A stretch of 64,000 nt of DNA from Chthoniobacteraceae bacterium (GTDB taxonomy: Bacteria > Verrucomicrobiota > Verrucomicrobiia > Chthoniobacterales > Chthoniobacteraceae), in NCBI GenBank assembly GCA_947471505.1, contig CANIWM010000006.1, positions 1 through 64,000 of the forward strand, in the 5' to 3' direction. The notes beneath the pieces are model-generated. The model saw only the letters and a list, made by a program, of their open reading frames with translations. It made no database searches and was not told the DNA's origin. Position 1 is the first letter of the stretch. Every line of letters begins with the position of its first letter. Of this stretch, positions 36,972 through 46,037 are shown one piece after another. The translations under genes were made by a program, and so were the position numbers.

Positions 36972-38066
36972 GTGCTCTATTTCGACCACAACGCCACGCA
37001 TCCCCTCAGCCCTGCCGCCCGCCAAGCGTGGCTCGACGCGGTGGATAAACACGGCGCGAATCCCTCCTCGCCTCATCGCCCCGGTCAGCGCGCCGACGCC
37101 GCACTCGACGCTGCCCGCGATGCGCTGGCGCGGCACCTCGGCTGCGCGGCGGACACGATTGTTTTCACCAGCGGCGCGACGGAATCCAGCAATGCCGTCC
37201 TCCACCACATCGCCGCCGCCGCCGACGGCGAAGTGTGGCTCTCCGCCATCGAGCACCCGTGCGTCATTGAGGCTGCGCAGCAATGGCTGCCCGGTCGTCA
37301 TCGCCTCCTCCCCGTGCGTGGCGACGGCACGCTCGACCTCGACTTCCTCGCCGACGCGCTGCGCAAAAGCCGCCCCGCCCTCATCGCCACGATGGCCGCG
37401 AATAATGAAACCGGCGTCCTCCAGCCGTGGCCCATCGTCCGCGAGCTGTGCGAAAAGCACGGCGTCCCATTCTTCTGCGACGCCGCACAGTGGATGGGAA
37501 AGATGCCCGCCCTCGGTCTCGGCGCGTGCGACTTCCTCTCCGGCTGCGCGCATAAATTCGGTGGCCCGCCCGGCGTCGGATTTCTCAAATGCACGCGCGA
37601 CTTCCGCCCGCTCCTCGCCGGCGGCCCGCAGGAAAGCCGCCGCCGCGCCGGGACCGAAAACGTCCCCGGCGTCCTCGCCATGCTTGCCGCGCTCGACGCC
37701 TGCCAGCCACGCACCGCCGAAGATCGTCTGTGGTTTGAAGGCGAACTCCTCGCCGCGCTCCCCGCCGTCCGTTTGCTCGGAAGTCGCGACGCCGTCTTGT
37801 GGAATACCGTCTGCGCCATCATGCCGGAGAGCCCCGACTGCCGCCGCCGCTGGGTCGTCGTGCTCGACCGCCTCGGCCTCGCAGTTTCCACCGGCTCTGC
37901 ATGTGCCAGCGGCAAAGAAAAGCCCTCGCACGTCCTCCTGGCCATGGGCCTCTCAGCAGGGGAAGCAGGCCGCGCCTTACGCTTCAGCAGCGGATGGAAC
38001 ACCACACGCGCCGACTGGGCACAACTCCTCGCCGCGATCCAAGCCGCCGCCCGCGAACTCGGCTAA
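36972..38066 (+). CDS. Cysteine desulfurase (NifS/IscS family)
   Basis: A 364-aa PLP enzyme that moves sulfur from cysteine to acceptor proteins for Fe-S clusters and tRNA thiolation. It opens LYFDHNATHPLSPAARQAW after a GTG. PLP-site features are present: TSGATESSNAV, AANNETGVLQP, the Schiff-base Lys in SGCAHKFGGPPG, and the catalytic Cys loop STGSACASGKEKPSHVL. It sits 2 bp after the GloVer protein and tail-to-tail with cysH, with a 4-bp overlap. No iscU or sufU scaffold is adjacent. Confidence 0.93.
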   Translation: MLYFDHNATHPLSPAARQAWLDAVDKHGANPSSPHRPGQRADAALDAARDALARHLGCAADTIVFTSGATESSNAVLHHIAAAADGEVWLSAIEHPCVIEAAQQWLPGRHRLLPVRGDGTLDLDFLADALRKSRPALIATMAANNETGVLQPWPIVRELCEKHGVPFFCDAAQWMGKMPALGLGACDFLSGCAHKFGGPPGVGFLKCTRDFRPLLAGGPQESRRRAGTENVPGVLAMLAALDACQPRTAEDRLWFEGELLAALPAVRLLGSRDAVLWNTVCAIMPESPDCRRRWVVVLDRLGLAVSTGSACASGKEKPSHVLLAMGLSAGEAGRALRFSSGWNTTRADWAQLLAAIQAAARELG

Positions 38067-38800
38067 ATGCTCTCGCCGAGAAAAGTGTGGATGCCGCACT
38101 CCGTCTTCTCGAAGCCCGTCCAGCGCCCCGCACGTTCATTTTCCCCCGAACCCGCGAGATGCGTGCAAGGCCAGCAGCCGATGCTGCGGTAGCCGCGATC
38201 ATGCAGCGGGTTGTAGGGGATGCCGTTGGCCTTGATGTATGCCCACACGGCGTCGCGGTCCCAATTCGCCATCGGGTTCATCTTCGCGATGAAGAGCTCC
38301 CGCAAATCGTCGAAGCGATACAGCTCCAGGATGCGCGTCTTATCCCGCGTATCGCTCTGCTGGCGGCGGACCCCGGTGATCCACACAGACAGCCCGGCCA
38401 GCTTGCGCTGGAGCGGCAGCACTTTGCGGATCGTGCAGCAAGTATCCGGTGCCTTTTTCCAAAGCTCGGGGCCGTTCTCGGCAGCTTGTTGGTCGAGAGT
38501 GAGGTCGGGCTGCACGGCTTCAATGGAGATGCCCCAGTGTGCCTCCAGCCGTTGCTTCAGCTCGTAGGTTTCCGGGAAGAGCAGATTTGTATCGAGGGTG
38601 AAAATGGGGAACTTCAACCCCGCCTTCACCGCATGGTCGATCATCGCCAGCCCCGCTCCTTGGAAGCTCGTGCCGATGGCCGCAAGGCTACCAAAGCGCC
38701 CCCAAGCCCACGCGAGCACATCCTGAAGCGGGGCAGTCTCAAACTCATCGGCGAGGGTTTTGACCTCGGTTGAACTCAGCTCATCAATACGCAGTGACAT
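38063..38800 (-). CDS. cysH: Phosphoadenylyl/adenylyl-sulfate reductase, 4Fe-4S type
   Basis: A 245-aa reductase that converts activated sulfate (APS or PAPS) to sulfite with thioredoxin. It has both DTCCTIRKV (CC) and IGCWPCTH (CxxC), the four Cys that hold a 4Fe-4S cluster in APS reductases, and the redox Cys in ECGIH at the C-terminus. The cluster favours APS as substrate. The start at 38800 (MSLRIDELSS) is chosen because the longer frame lacks similarity. No other assimilatory sulfate genes are near. Confidence 0.95.
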   Translation of the reverse strand: MSLRIDELSSTEVKTLADEFETAPLQDVLAWAWGRFGSLAAIGTSFQGAGLAMIDHAVKAGLKFPIFTLDTNLLFPETYELKQRLEAHWGISIEAVQPDLTLDQQAAENGPELWKKAPDTCCTIRKVLPLQRKLAGLSVWITGVRRQQSDTRDKTRILELYRFDDLRELFIAKMNPMANWDRDAVWAYIKANGIPYNPLHDRGYRSIGCWPCTHLAGSGENERAGRWTGFEKTECGIHTFLGESI

Positions 38801-38897
38801 TTGGAAAAAAACGGGGGCGGACGGTGGAACCAGCACAGGTACAATGCAAGAGCGGATGTAAGTATCGGCTATCGCTACGGCCTGATGAACGCAAAGA

Positions 38898-38923
38898 GGC
38901 ACCGGCCTTTGCAAGCCGGTGCC
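38898..38923 (-). terminator. Terminator-like hairpin after the DUF4142 gene
   Basis: GGCACCGGC (38898-38906) and GCCGGTGCC (38915-38923) form a perfect 9-bp stem with loop CTTTGCAA, about 28 nt after the DUF4142 stop on the minus strand. The following minus-strand sequence is TCTTTGCG, weakly T-rich. It is also suited to end leftward transcription before cysH. Confidence 0.55.
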
Positions 38924-38951
38924 GTTTCACTGTTAAGTTTCTGTTTGCGGG

Positions 38952-39524
38952 CTAGTTCGTCGCCTTCTCTTTGGTTTTGTCTCCGCCGAGCGTCAGGAGG
39001 AGCGCTTCGCTGTTCTTCAAATGCGTACGCAGGCCGGGAAGCGTGTTGTCAGCAAATGCCTTCAAGTCGGCGTTCTTCGTTGTCGCCGAGAAGTCCTCGA
39101 ACATGGACACGCACTTTTTGTGGCTGGCCACGGTTGCAGCGACGTAAGTGCGATCGAAATCCGCATCCGTCTTCGCTTTGAGGCCGTCGATGAACGCTTG
39201 ATGTTCGCCCAAGTCTTTCGGCAATTTCATCGTCATGCGATCGGCGAGTGTGGCGAGGTTTTTGTTCACGTCGGTGTGATCCTTCTCGATGCTTTTGGCG
39301 AAGTCCTTCACTTCGTCGCGCTTGGTCTTGCCCTGCGCGATGTCGGCGGCCTTGATTTCCATGAGGTTCGCGCGCGTGACGGCATCCATGAAGGTCGCGT
39401 CTGCGGTCGCACTGGCAGCGGCGGTGTTTTCAGTCTTCACCACATCTGCCGCAAAAATCGCGGATGATGTGCTGAACGCAACGAGTGCGGCGGTGATGGT
39501 GGTAGTGATGATATTGTGTTTCAT
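38952..39524 (-). CDS. DUF4142 domain protein, exported
   Basis: A 190-aa protein with signal peptide MKHNIITTTITAALVAFSTS ending near IFA-AD. The mature part is a four-helix ferritin-like fold typical of DUF4142: DATFMDAVTRANLMEIKAAD, VKDFAKSIEKDHTDVNKNLA and MEDFSATTKNADLKAFADNTLP. Members are often induced by stress and lie in the periplasm; function is not established. The start at 39524 is taken from the signal peptide. 39525-39789 is a 265-bp divergent promoter region in which I see no gene. Confidence 0.9.
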   Translation of the reverse strand: MKHNIITTTITAALVAFSTSSAIFAADVVKTENTAAASATADATFMDAVTRANLMEIKAADIAQGKTKRDEVKDFAKSIEKDHTDVNKNLATLADRMTMKLPKDLGEHQAFIDGLKAKTDADFDRTYVAATVASHKKCVSMFEDFSATTKNADLKAFADNTLPGLRTHLKNSEALLLTLGGDKTKEKATN

Positions 39525-39789
39525 ACAAAAGGTTATCGGCACGGCGCGATTTGCGGTTGTATCGAATCGCGCAAATTTAGGACTAATCGTTTTCGCGGCC
39601 CGAGCTAGCCCGTGCATGGCGATGAGCGGAATCCGTTTTTGATGCGGTGTGCGGGAGGCTCTTTCGCGGGAAAAAGAGGAGCCCTTGCTGGTTGCGGCGG
39701 TGTGGCTTTTGGCGTGCGTTTCCTCATCCCGCGCACGGGTGGATGCGAATTGTTTCGCCACGGTTCCGCGTGTTCGGCTATCGGTAGGG

Positions 39790-41568
39790 ATGCAAAAACG
39801 TCCATTCACTGAGCTCGGCCTGTCGCCGGAGCTGCTTAAAGCGGTCGCGCATGTCGGCTACGAAGTCGCATCGCCCATTCAATCTGCCGCCATTCCTATC
39901 TTACTCGAAGGCCGCGATGTCATCGGCCAATCACAGACCGGCTCTGGCAAGACGGCCGCGTTTGCTTTGCCCGCTATCGAGAAAGTGGACCCGCTCCTCA
40001 AGGCTCCGCAGGTGCTCATTTTGTGCCCGACGCGGGAGCTGGCAGTGCAGGTCGCCGAGGAGGTGTCGCGGCTTGCGGCATTCAAGAAAGGCGTGCGCGA
40101 GCTGCCGGTGTACGGCGGGGCGAGCTACGAGCGGCAGTTCATGGGGCTGCGTGCGGGCGCACAGATCATCATCGGCACGCCGGGCCGCGTGATGGACCAT
40201 CTGGAGCGCAAGTCGCTCTCGATGGAGCATGTGAAAATGGTCGTCCTCGATGAAGCCGACCGGATGCTCGATATGGGCTTTCGCGAAGACATGGAGACGA
40301 TCCTCGCGAAGGCGAAACCAGACCGCCAGACGGTGATGTTCTCCGCCACCGTGCCGCCCGCGATTAAGCGGATGATCGACCGCTTTACCAAGAACGTCGC
40401 CACCGTCCACATCGAGAGCCAGACGGTCTCCGCGCCGGACATTGAGCAGTTTTATTACGAGGTGCAGCGCCGCTCGAAGCTGGAAGTGCTCTGCCGCGTG
40501 ATTGATTTCCTCGACTTGAAATACGGTATCATTTTCTGCGCGACAAAGATGATGGTGGACGAACTCACCGAGCATCTCTCGGCGCGCGGCTTCTCCGCCG
40601 ACAAGCTCCACGGCGACATCGCCCAAGCCGCTCGCGAGCGCGTCATGCGGCGGCTGAAGGAGAAGAAGATCGAGTTCCTCGTGGCCACCGATGTCGCCGC
40701 GCGCGGGCTCGATGTGGACGACCTCGAAGTCGTCTTCAACTACGACCTCCCGCAAGACTGCGAAGACTACGTCCACCGCATCGGACGCACCGGGCGCGCA
40801 GGCCGCTCGGGGAAAGCGATCACCTTTGCCGACGGGCGCGAAGTCTGGAAGCTCCAGCACCTCATGCGCTTCACGAAGAGCACCATCAAACGCCAAGTCG
40901 TGCCCACGCTCGAAGCGCTGGAAGAGCGCCGTGGCGACGCACTCTTTGAGAAAGTGCGCGGTGTGCTCGAGAGCGGCAACTTCAAGAAATCCGACAGCTT
41001 CGTGGACCGCCTCCTTGATGCCGGGCACACGCCCACCGACATCGCCTCCGCCCTCATCTCCCTGCTCGACGGCGACGTTCCAAAGCCCGCGCAGATCGCC
41101 GAAGACCGCCCGCCGCAAAGATTCGAGCAACGCCGCGACGACCGAGGTCCACGCCGCGATGGTCCCCCGCAGCGCCGCGACGACCGCCCACCGCAACGCG
41201 AAGAACGCCCGCGCCCACAGCCGCCACAGCGCGACGACCGTCCTCCACAACAGCGCGAGGAGCGCCCGGTGAAGCCACGCGCCGCCACACCAACTCCGCG
41301 CCCTGCGGCACGTCCGTCCAATTCCCACGAGCCCGACATGGTTCGCCTCATGATGAATGCCGGCCTCGACTGCGACGTGAAGCCCGGCGACGTCGTCGGC
41401 TTCCTGCTCAACGAAACCTCGCTCCCCCGCGAAGCTCTCGGCGCAATCAGTGTCCTGCCGAAAGCCACGCTGTTCGACGTGCATGAAGACCACGCCCGCG
41501 ACATCGTTCTCGCTCTACGTGGGATGCGGTTCAAAGGCGTAAAGCTCGCCGTCCGCCCAGCGGAGTAA
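39790..41568 (+). CDS. DEAD-box RNA helicase with DbpA-like RNA-binding domain
   Basis: A 592-aa ATP-dependent RNA helicase. Q motif FTELGLSPELLKAV with SPIQSAAIP, Walker A SQTGSGKTAAF, DEAD in VVLDEADRMLDMG, SAT in MFSATVP, and HRIGRTGRAGRSG are all intact. An Arg/Pro/Gln-rich low-complexity tail (PPQRRDDRPPQREERPRPQP) is followed by a DbpA/CsdA-type RNA-binding domain at the C-terminus. This matches the DeaD/CsdA group active in ribosome assembly and cold adaptation. The start at 39790 has a GGTAGGG site; the frame open from 39649 lacks similarity. It lies 90 bp before tRNA-Lys on the same strand. Confidence 0.95.
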   Translation: MQKRPFTELGLSPELLKAVAHVGYEVASPIQSAAIPILLEGRDVIGQSQTGSGKTAAFALPAIEKVDPLLKAPQVLILCPTRELAVQVAEEVSRLAAFKKGVRELPVYGGASYERQFMGLRAGAQIIIGTPGRVMDHLERKSLSMEHVKMVVLDEADRMLDMGFREDMETILAKAKPDRQTVMFSATVPPAIKRMIDRFTKNVATVHIESQTVSAPDIEQFYYEVQRRSKLEVLCRVIDFLDLKYGIIFCATKMMVDELTEHLSARGFSADKLHGDIAQAARERVMRRLKEKKIEFLVATDVAARGLDVDDLEVVFNYDLPQDCEDYVHRIGRTGRAGRSGKAITFADGREVWKLQHLMRFTKSTIKRQVVPTLEALEERRGDALFEKVRGVLESGNFKKSDSFVDRLLDAGHTPTDIASALISLLDGDVPKPAQIAEDRPPQRFEQRRDDRGPRRDGPPQRRDDRPPQREERPRPQPPQRDDRPPQQREERPVKPRAATPTPRPAARPSNSHEPDMVRLMMNAGLDCDVKPGDVVGFLLNETSLPREALGAISVLPKATLFDVHEDHARDIVLALRGMRFKGVKLAVRPAE

Positions 41569-41658
41569 TCCGGCACGGCGCGGATCGCGAGAAAGTGGCT
41601 TTTCGGGCTTGCACCATTGCGCCGAACCACATACTTCCCACCCTCCGTTTTACGAAGC

Positions 41659-41730
41659 GGGTTGGTAGCTCAATGGTAGAGCAGCGCCCTTTTAAGGCGT
41701 TGGTTGCGGGTTCGAGTCCCGCCCAACCCA
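41659..41730 (+). tRNA. tRNA-Lys (anticodon TTT)
   Basis: A 72-nt cloverleaf. Acceptor GGGTTGG / CCAACCC with discriminator A, D-arm GCTC-AATGGTA-GAGC, anticodon stem GCGCC / GGCGT with loop CTTTTAA (anticodon TTT), T-arm GCGGG-TTCGAGT-CCCGC. The 3' CCA is not encoded. The last 39 nt are overlapped on the opposite strand by the 3' end of the glycosyltransferase gene. Confidence 0.97.
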
Positions 41731-44448
41731 CTCCCCGGTTTTCTCTGGGAAGCTGATTGGGAGAGGGTTTCGCTGGCAGTCAACAAGAGGCCCGTAGCCC
41801 CCGCGGATAAGCGCGAGATAGCCGTCCGCCATTTTGGAAATAGAAAACTCCTTCGCGATATGATCGCGTCCCGCCTGCCCCATCGCCGCCCGTTTTTCCG
41901 GCGAATGGGCGAGGGCGACCAGTGCTTCGGCGAAAGCGGGTACGTCGCCGCGTGGGACGAGATGCCCCGTCACGAGATGGAGCACTTGCTCCGCCGCGCC
42001 GCCGTGGTGGGTCGCGATGATGGGCAGACCGGCGGCGGCGGCTTCCAGCGTGCCGTTTGGGCAGCCTGCGGGCTCGGAGATCATCAGGAATATGCTCAGC
42101 GACTGTAAAAACGGGCGGATGTCCGCCAGTTCGCCCATCCACTCCACCGGGAGTCCATCGGCGAGCCTGCGCAGCTCGGCGGCGTGCTCCGGGAAGTCGC
42201 GCTCCGGCCCGCCCGCGATCCGCAGCACGAAAGGCGGGAGCCGAGGTGCCGCCAGCCGCACCGCCGCCAGCAAATCGCCGAGTTTTTTGTCCGGCGAAAG
42301 CCGCGCCGCCGTGCCGAGGACAAGCCGTTCTTTTTGCACATCGCTCGCCGGTGGAAGCAGCGGGATTCCGTTGCGGATGACCGAAACCGGGCAGCCCAGC
42401 TCCGCCGCACGCGGGGCTTCCGCGTGATACTTCACCACCATCCCGGCGAGCCGCGCAGCGTAGTCGGCGGGCGTGCGATAGGGCAGGCCTGTGGGTGGGT
42501 TTTCAAAAAAGCGGGCGAGCGAGGAGAAGAGCATCTCGCCGGGGCTGATGTCGAAAATGCGCGTGTCGAGCAGCGCGTCGGCGAGCAGAACTTTCCAGCT
42601 CGCGATGAGATTCCAGAAGAACACGGCCTGCGGCGGATCGCGCTCGATGGCGTCGAGAAGTTCGTCTGTGTGCGACACGGCGATGACGGGAATCCCTGCA
42701 TCCATAAGCGCCCGGCGTCCGACCGTGGGAAACTCCGGCTGCTCCTGAATCACCGCGGCACGCACGCGGATGCCGCGCTCTTGCAGCGCCACGAGCAGCC
42801 GCCGCGCACTCGATTGCGCGCCTCCAGTGGAGAAATTATTCGCGATGAGCCACAGCCCGTCGCCTTTGGTTCGAGCAGCACGTCGCACCACCGCAGCCGC
42901 GAGCCACGTCGCACGCGCCGCCATTTTATGCCGCGAAAAACTGACGGGAAGTGTGGCCGTCCCTCGGTGGCAACTCGCGAGCGCGGCTGCAAATTGAGCG
43001 GCTGATGCGTCGAGGGGCAGGAGCGTCACAGCGTCGGACTGCGCGGCGATTTCACTCGTGCCGCCTGCATCCGTTGCGACGAGCGGGACGCCCGCTGCGA
43101 GCGCCTCAAGGTGCGCGAGGCTCAGCCCTTCGTAGGCGCTCACGCTCAGCATCGCGTCGGCTTGCGCGAGGAGTTCCGCAGGATTGCCAAGCAGTCCGGG
43201 ACGCTCAACCAGCGCCCTGGCGTCGTGCGTTTCGATGGCCGAATCCAGCGCCGCAATCGCCTCCGCAGAGTCTGCGCTGTAAGCCTCGCGCGCCCCGGCG
43301 ATGACAAAGCGCACGCGGCGCGGAGCCAGTAAATCAGCTATTTCACGGGCGATCGCGGGAATCCGATCCAGCCGCTTTTGTAGGCGGGGGTTCGCAAGGG
43401 TGACGACGGTAAACGGCCGTAGCTGCGACGCCTCGTCACCCCGTCGCGGCGTCCCGCTAGGAACGCCATTCCAGATCGTCCGCACCGTCATCGCCGGGAG
43501 CAGCCGAGCCACCTCGCGCTCCACCGACTGCGCGCACGCCGCCAGAAGCGTCGCATCGCCCGGCGCGAGTTCCGCGTAATCCGGCGGCCAGCCCGCGGGG
43601 AAATTGTGGATGTGCAAAATGAGCGGCAGCCCCAGCTTCGCAATCGCCCGAGCCTCCACCGCACGGATGAGATGTGCGTGGATGGCGTCCACACCAAACT
43701 CCAGCGCCACCTTCCCAATCGCCGCCGCCAACTGCTCCGGATCGCGCCGGACGCTCGACAGGTCCACGAGCCTCGGCGGCGCTGGAAACGTCTCGCGAAG
43801 CGGCCTTCCCAGCGTCACCACCGCCGCTGCGGGCAAATCGAGCGCCACCCGCTCCGCTCCACCGATCTGAATACTCGTCACGACTTGCAGCACCCGCAGC
43901 TCGCCAGAAAACCGAGCGTCGAACTCCGGCAAATGCACCACGCGGACGCTCGAACGCAGCATCGCGCGCCACGTTTTCTCCACACTCCCCAGCTCCCGAA
44001 GTCGCGCGCCAAATCGCCGCGCAGCCGCAGGCGAAAACAGCATCGCAGGCGGCGCAGGCGGACGTTTCGCCCACCACGGCAGCCGCGAAAAATCCCCGCC
44101 ACACCGCGCCAACGCACGCTCCCACTCCACCGCACCGAGCCAAGCGCCAGCCCCGATCCATTCACCCGCCGCTGGTAACTCCGGCACCCGCCGCCGCGCT
44201 GGAAACCACACGCCCGACGCCGCGACGCCCACGATTCCCTCCGCAGCCGCCAGCACTTCCGCCAGTTCGCAGGCGCGGGGCTGCGACGAGGCGTCGCAGG
44301 CACTTACTGCGACGAGGGCGTCGCAGCAACGGCCCGCCAGCTCGCAGGCGCGTGGCTGAATGATGCCGCCCGCGTTTGCCAGAGCCCGGTTCGTTCGATG
44401 AAACGATGCGCTTTGTCCGTGAACAAACGCGGCAAAATGCCCCGTCAT
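41692..44448 (-). CDS. Tandem GT4 glycosyltransferase (two group-1 modules in one protein)
   Basis: About 918 aa. A poorly conserved N-terminus (~1-180) is followed by one GT4 module starting at LRVLQVVTSIQIGGAERVAL (~185-510) and a second starting at GLWLIANNFSTGGAQSSARR (~525-890). Each has the glycine-rich GGA motif of GT-B enzymes. The second also has NGTLEAAAAGLPIIATHHGG with E-x(7)-E-like spacing. Likely role: addition of two sugars to a cell-surface polysaccharide. The last residues, WVGRDSNPQPTP, lie antisense to tRNA-Lys, so the true end may be shorter. The start at 44448 overlaps the preceding gene's stop. Confidence 0.85.
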   Translation of the reverse strand: MTGHFAAFVHGQSASFHRTNRALANAGGIIQPRACELAGRCCDALVAVSACDASSQPRACELAEVLAAAEGIVGVAASGVWFPARRRVPELPAAGEWIGAGAWLGAVEWERALARCGGDFSRLPWWAKRPPAPPAMLFSPAAARRFGARLRELGSVEKTWRAMLRSSVRVVHLPEFDARFSGELRVLQVVTSIQIGGAERVALDLPAAAVVTLGRPLRETFPAPPRLVDLSSVRRDPEQLAAAIGKVALEFGVDAIHAHLIRAVEARAIAKLGLPLILHIHNFPAGWPPDYAELAPGDATLLAACAQSVEREVARLLPAMTVRTIWNGVPSGTPRRGDEASQLRPFTVVTLANPRLQKRLDRIPAIAREIADLLAPRRVRFVIAGAREAYSADSAEAIAALDSAIETHDARALVERPGLLGNPAELLAQADAMLSVSAYEGLSLAHLEALAAGVPLVATDAGGTSEIAAQSDAVTLLPLDASAAQFAAALASCHRGTATLPVSFSRHKMAARATWLAAAVVRRAARTKGDGLWLIANNFSTGGAQSSARRLLVALQERGIRVRAAVIQEQPEFPTVGRRALMDAGIPVIAVSHTDELLDAIERDPPQAVFFWNLIASWKVLLADALLDTRIFDISPGEMLFSSLARFFENPPTGLPYRTPADYAARLAGMVVKYHAEAPRAAELGCPVSVIRNGIPLLPPASDVQKERLVLGTAARLSPDKKLGDLLAAVRLAAPRLPPFVLRIAGGPERDFPEHAAELRRLADGLPVEWMGELADIRPFLQSLSIFLMISEPAGCPNGTLEAAAAGLPIIATHHGGAAEQVLHLVTGHLVPRGDVPAFAEALVALAHSPEKRAAMGQAGRDHIAKEFSISKMADGYLALIRGGYGPLVDCQRNPLPISFPEKTGEWVGRDSNPQPTP
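44260..44358. repeat. Short palindromes with a duplicated 24-bp flank inside the glycosyltransferase gene
   Basis: Palindromes TGCGACG...CGTCGCA (44282-44298) and CTGCGACG...CGTCGCAG (44307-44326) are bracketed by near-identical 24-mers at 44260-44283 and 44335-44358 (22 of 24 match). At protein level this gives QPRACEL twice in the N-terminal low-complexity part. Confidence 0.6.
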
Positions 44449-45887
44449 CAATACGCCGTCGGGAACCCCGTGAACGTGCTCGGCCTACTCGTGGGCGGGG
44501 GACTCGTGCGAGGCAGCAACGGCAGATCATCCAGCGGCATCACCATACCCAAACCGCCGCCGACGCCGCCCGTATCTTCACCCACCGACACGACGACATT
44601 TGACGGCTCGTTCCCGGTAAAAACGAAGTGCCCCTCGGACGCCGGGCGATATTCGAAAGTCCGCGAATGCGTGCTCGCCCCGCCCAGCCAGCGCACATTC
44701 AGCGGCGTCCCCGGCGACACGCGGCCCTGAATCCAAAACCCATCCTGCACGATGCGCGTGCTAAACATCTGCCCCGGTGCCATGCGCTGCTGCACCACCG
44801 GCTCACGCGGCTGGAGCGGCGCGGTGCTTCCATCGCTTTTCAGCGCACGCCTCACCACGAACCAAATCACCACAAGCCCCACGATGATCCACGGCGAAAA
44901 TAGCCCTCTCAACGATGCGCCATTACCCTGCGGCAAAGGCTTCGCCTCATACTCAGCCGCATGTGCAGGCTGGGCCGCCCTCGGCAATTCCCCCGGAATC
45001 GCCTGCCGCGTCGCCGGCTGCGGGTTCTCCAATTCCACCCGGGCAGGCGCCACAGGCGGCGCTGGCGGCGCTGGCGGCGCGGCCACAGGCACCGGCACGT
45101 CATAAGCCACGACGCGGAATCCATTGTCCGCATTTCGGCTCCCCGGATCATTGCGGAAACGCTTCCCCGCGGTCGCCTCCGCCGCCGGACGGCTGAACGC
45201 CCCGCCGCGTAAAACACGCCGCGGTTTATCGGACAAATTCGAGTTCGTCTGGAGCGGATCGGTCGCCACGCCCGGCGGATACGGCGCGAACCAATCCTCA
45301 CACCACTCCCACGCATTCCCCAGCATATCGTGTAGCCCGAAACCGTTCGCCGCACCCGCGCTCACTGGCTGCGTCCCGCCCGGCGAATTGCCCGCGTGCC
45401 ACGCCTCGCCCGCACTGCCCGCGCCGCGCGCCGCGTATTCCCACTGCGCCTCCGTGGGTAAAGTGACCACCCGTCCCGACTGGCGCGACAGCCATACGCA
45501 GAACGCCTTCGCGTCCGCAAAATCCACCATCACCACCGGATGCTCGTCCGTCTGCGGGAAGCCCGGCGAGCGCCACGTATATTCTTTCTTCTGCACGAGC
45601 TTCCCGCCTTCCCAGCCAAAGCCCCCCGACACGCCCTTCTCCGCTTCCGTGCGATAATTCGTCGCCGCCACAAAGCGCGCAAACTGCCCGCGAGTGACGG
45701 GAAACTTCCCGATAAAAAACGGCTTCGTGAGCGCCACCTCTCTTTGCCCGTCCGCCGCTTCCCCCTGCGAGAATTTTCCGGGCGCGATGCGAATCAGCTC
45801 CATGTCCAAGCCCCCGCCCAGCGGGATCCGGATGGACTGGGCTTGGGCAGTAATGGTGAGAATTAAAAGGAGAAAGAAGCGGCTCAT
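44448..45887 (-). CDS. SUMF1/formylglycine-enzyme-fold protein without catalytic cysteines
   Basis: A 479-aa exported protein: signal peptide MSRFFLLLILTITAQAQ, then an FGE-sulfatase (SUMF1) fold at ~35-260 with FFIGKFPVTRGQFARFV, LPTEAQWEYAARG and GNAWEWCEDWFAPYP. The C-terminal active-site Cys pair of true formylglycine-generating enzymes is absent: the equivalent segment reads RGGAFSRPAAEATAGKRFRN before DNGFRVV. A Pro-rich linker leads to one membrane span (PWIIVGLVVIWFVVRRAL) and a short beta-rich tail. It probably serves as a binding/assembly fold rather than the activator of the sulfatase at 47603. Start at 45887, with AGGGA upstream. Confidence 0.88.
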   Translation of the reverse strand: MSRFFLLLILTITAQAQSIRIPLGGGLDMELIRIAPGKFSQGEAADGQREVALTKPFFIGKFPVTRGQFARFVAATNYRTEAEKGVSGGFGWEGGKLVQKKEYTWRSPGFPQTDEHPVVMVDFADAKAFCVWLSRQSGRVVTLPTEAQWEYAARGAGSAGEAWHAGNSPGGTQPVSAGAANGFGLHDMLGNAWEWCEDWFAPYPPGVATDPLQTNSNLSDKPRRVLRGGAFSRPAAEATAGKRFRNDPGSRNADNGFRVVAYDVPVPVAAPPAPPAPPVAPARVELENPQPATRQAIPGELPRAAQPAHAAEYEAKPLPQGNGASLRGLFSPWIIVGLVVIWFVVRRALKSDGSTAPLQPREPVVQQRMAPGQMFSTRIVQDGFWIQGRVSPGTPLNVRWLGGASTHSRTFEYRPASEGHFVFTGNEPSNVVVSVGEDTGGVGGGLGMVMPLDDLPLLPRTSPPPTSRPSTFTGFPTAY

Positions 45888-46037
45888 TTCCCTAAACTCT
45901 CTAGCGTCCAAATCGCCAGTGGCGACGATAATTTTACCCTCCCTACTCCGGCTAGTTCCCAAAACTCAAAGCTGGCGTCGCATCTGCGAGGCGATAGCTT
46001 TCGGCCTGCAATGTCCCTTCATTCTTCCAAGTTCACG

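Noticed and set aside
41531-41731. 66-codon minus-strand frame giving a WAGLEPATNALKG-type peptide
   Set aside because: This is the well-known spurious translation of the antisense strand of a tRNA gene.
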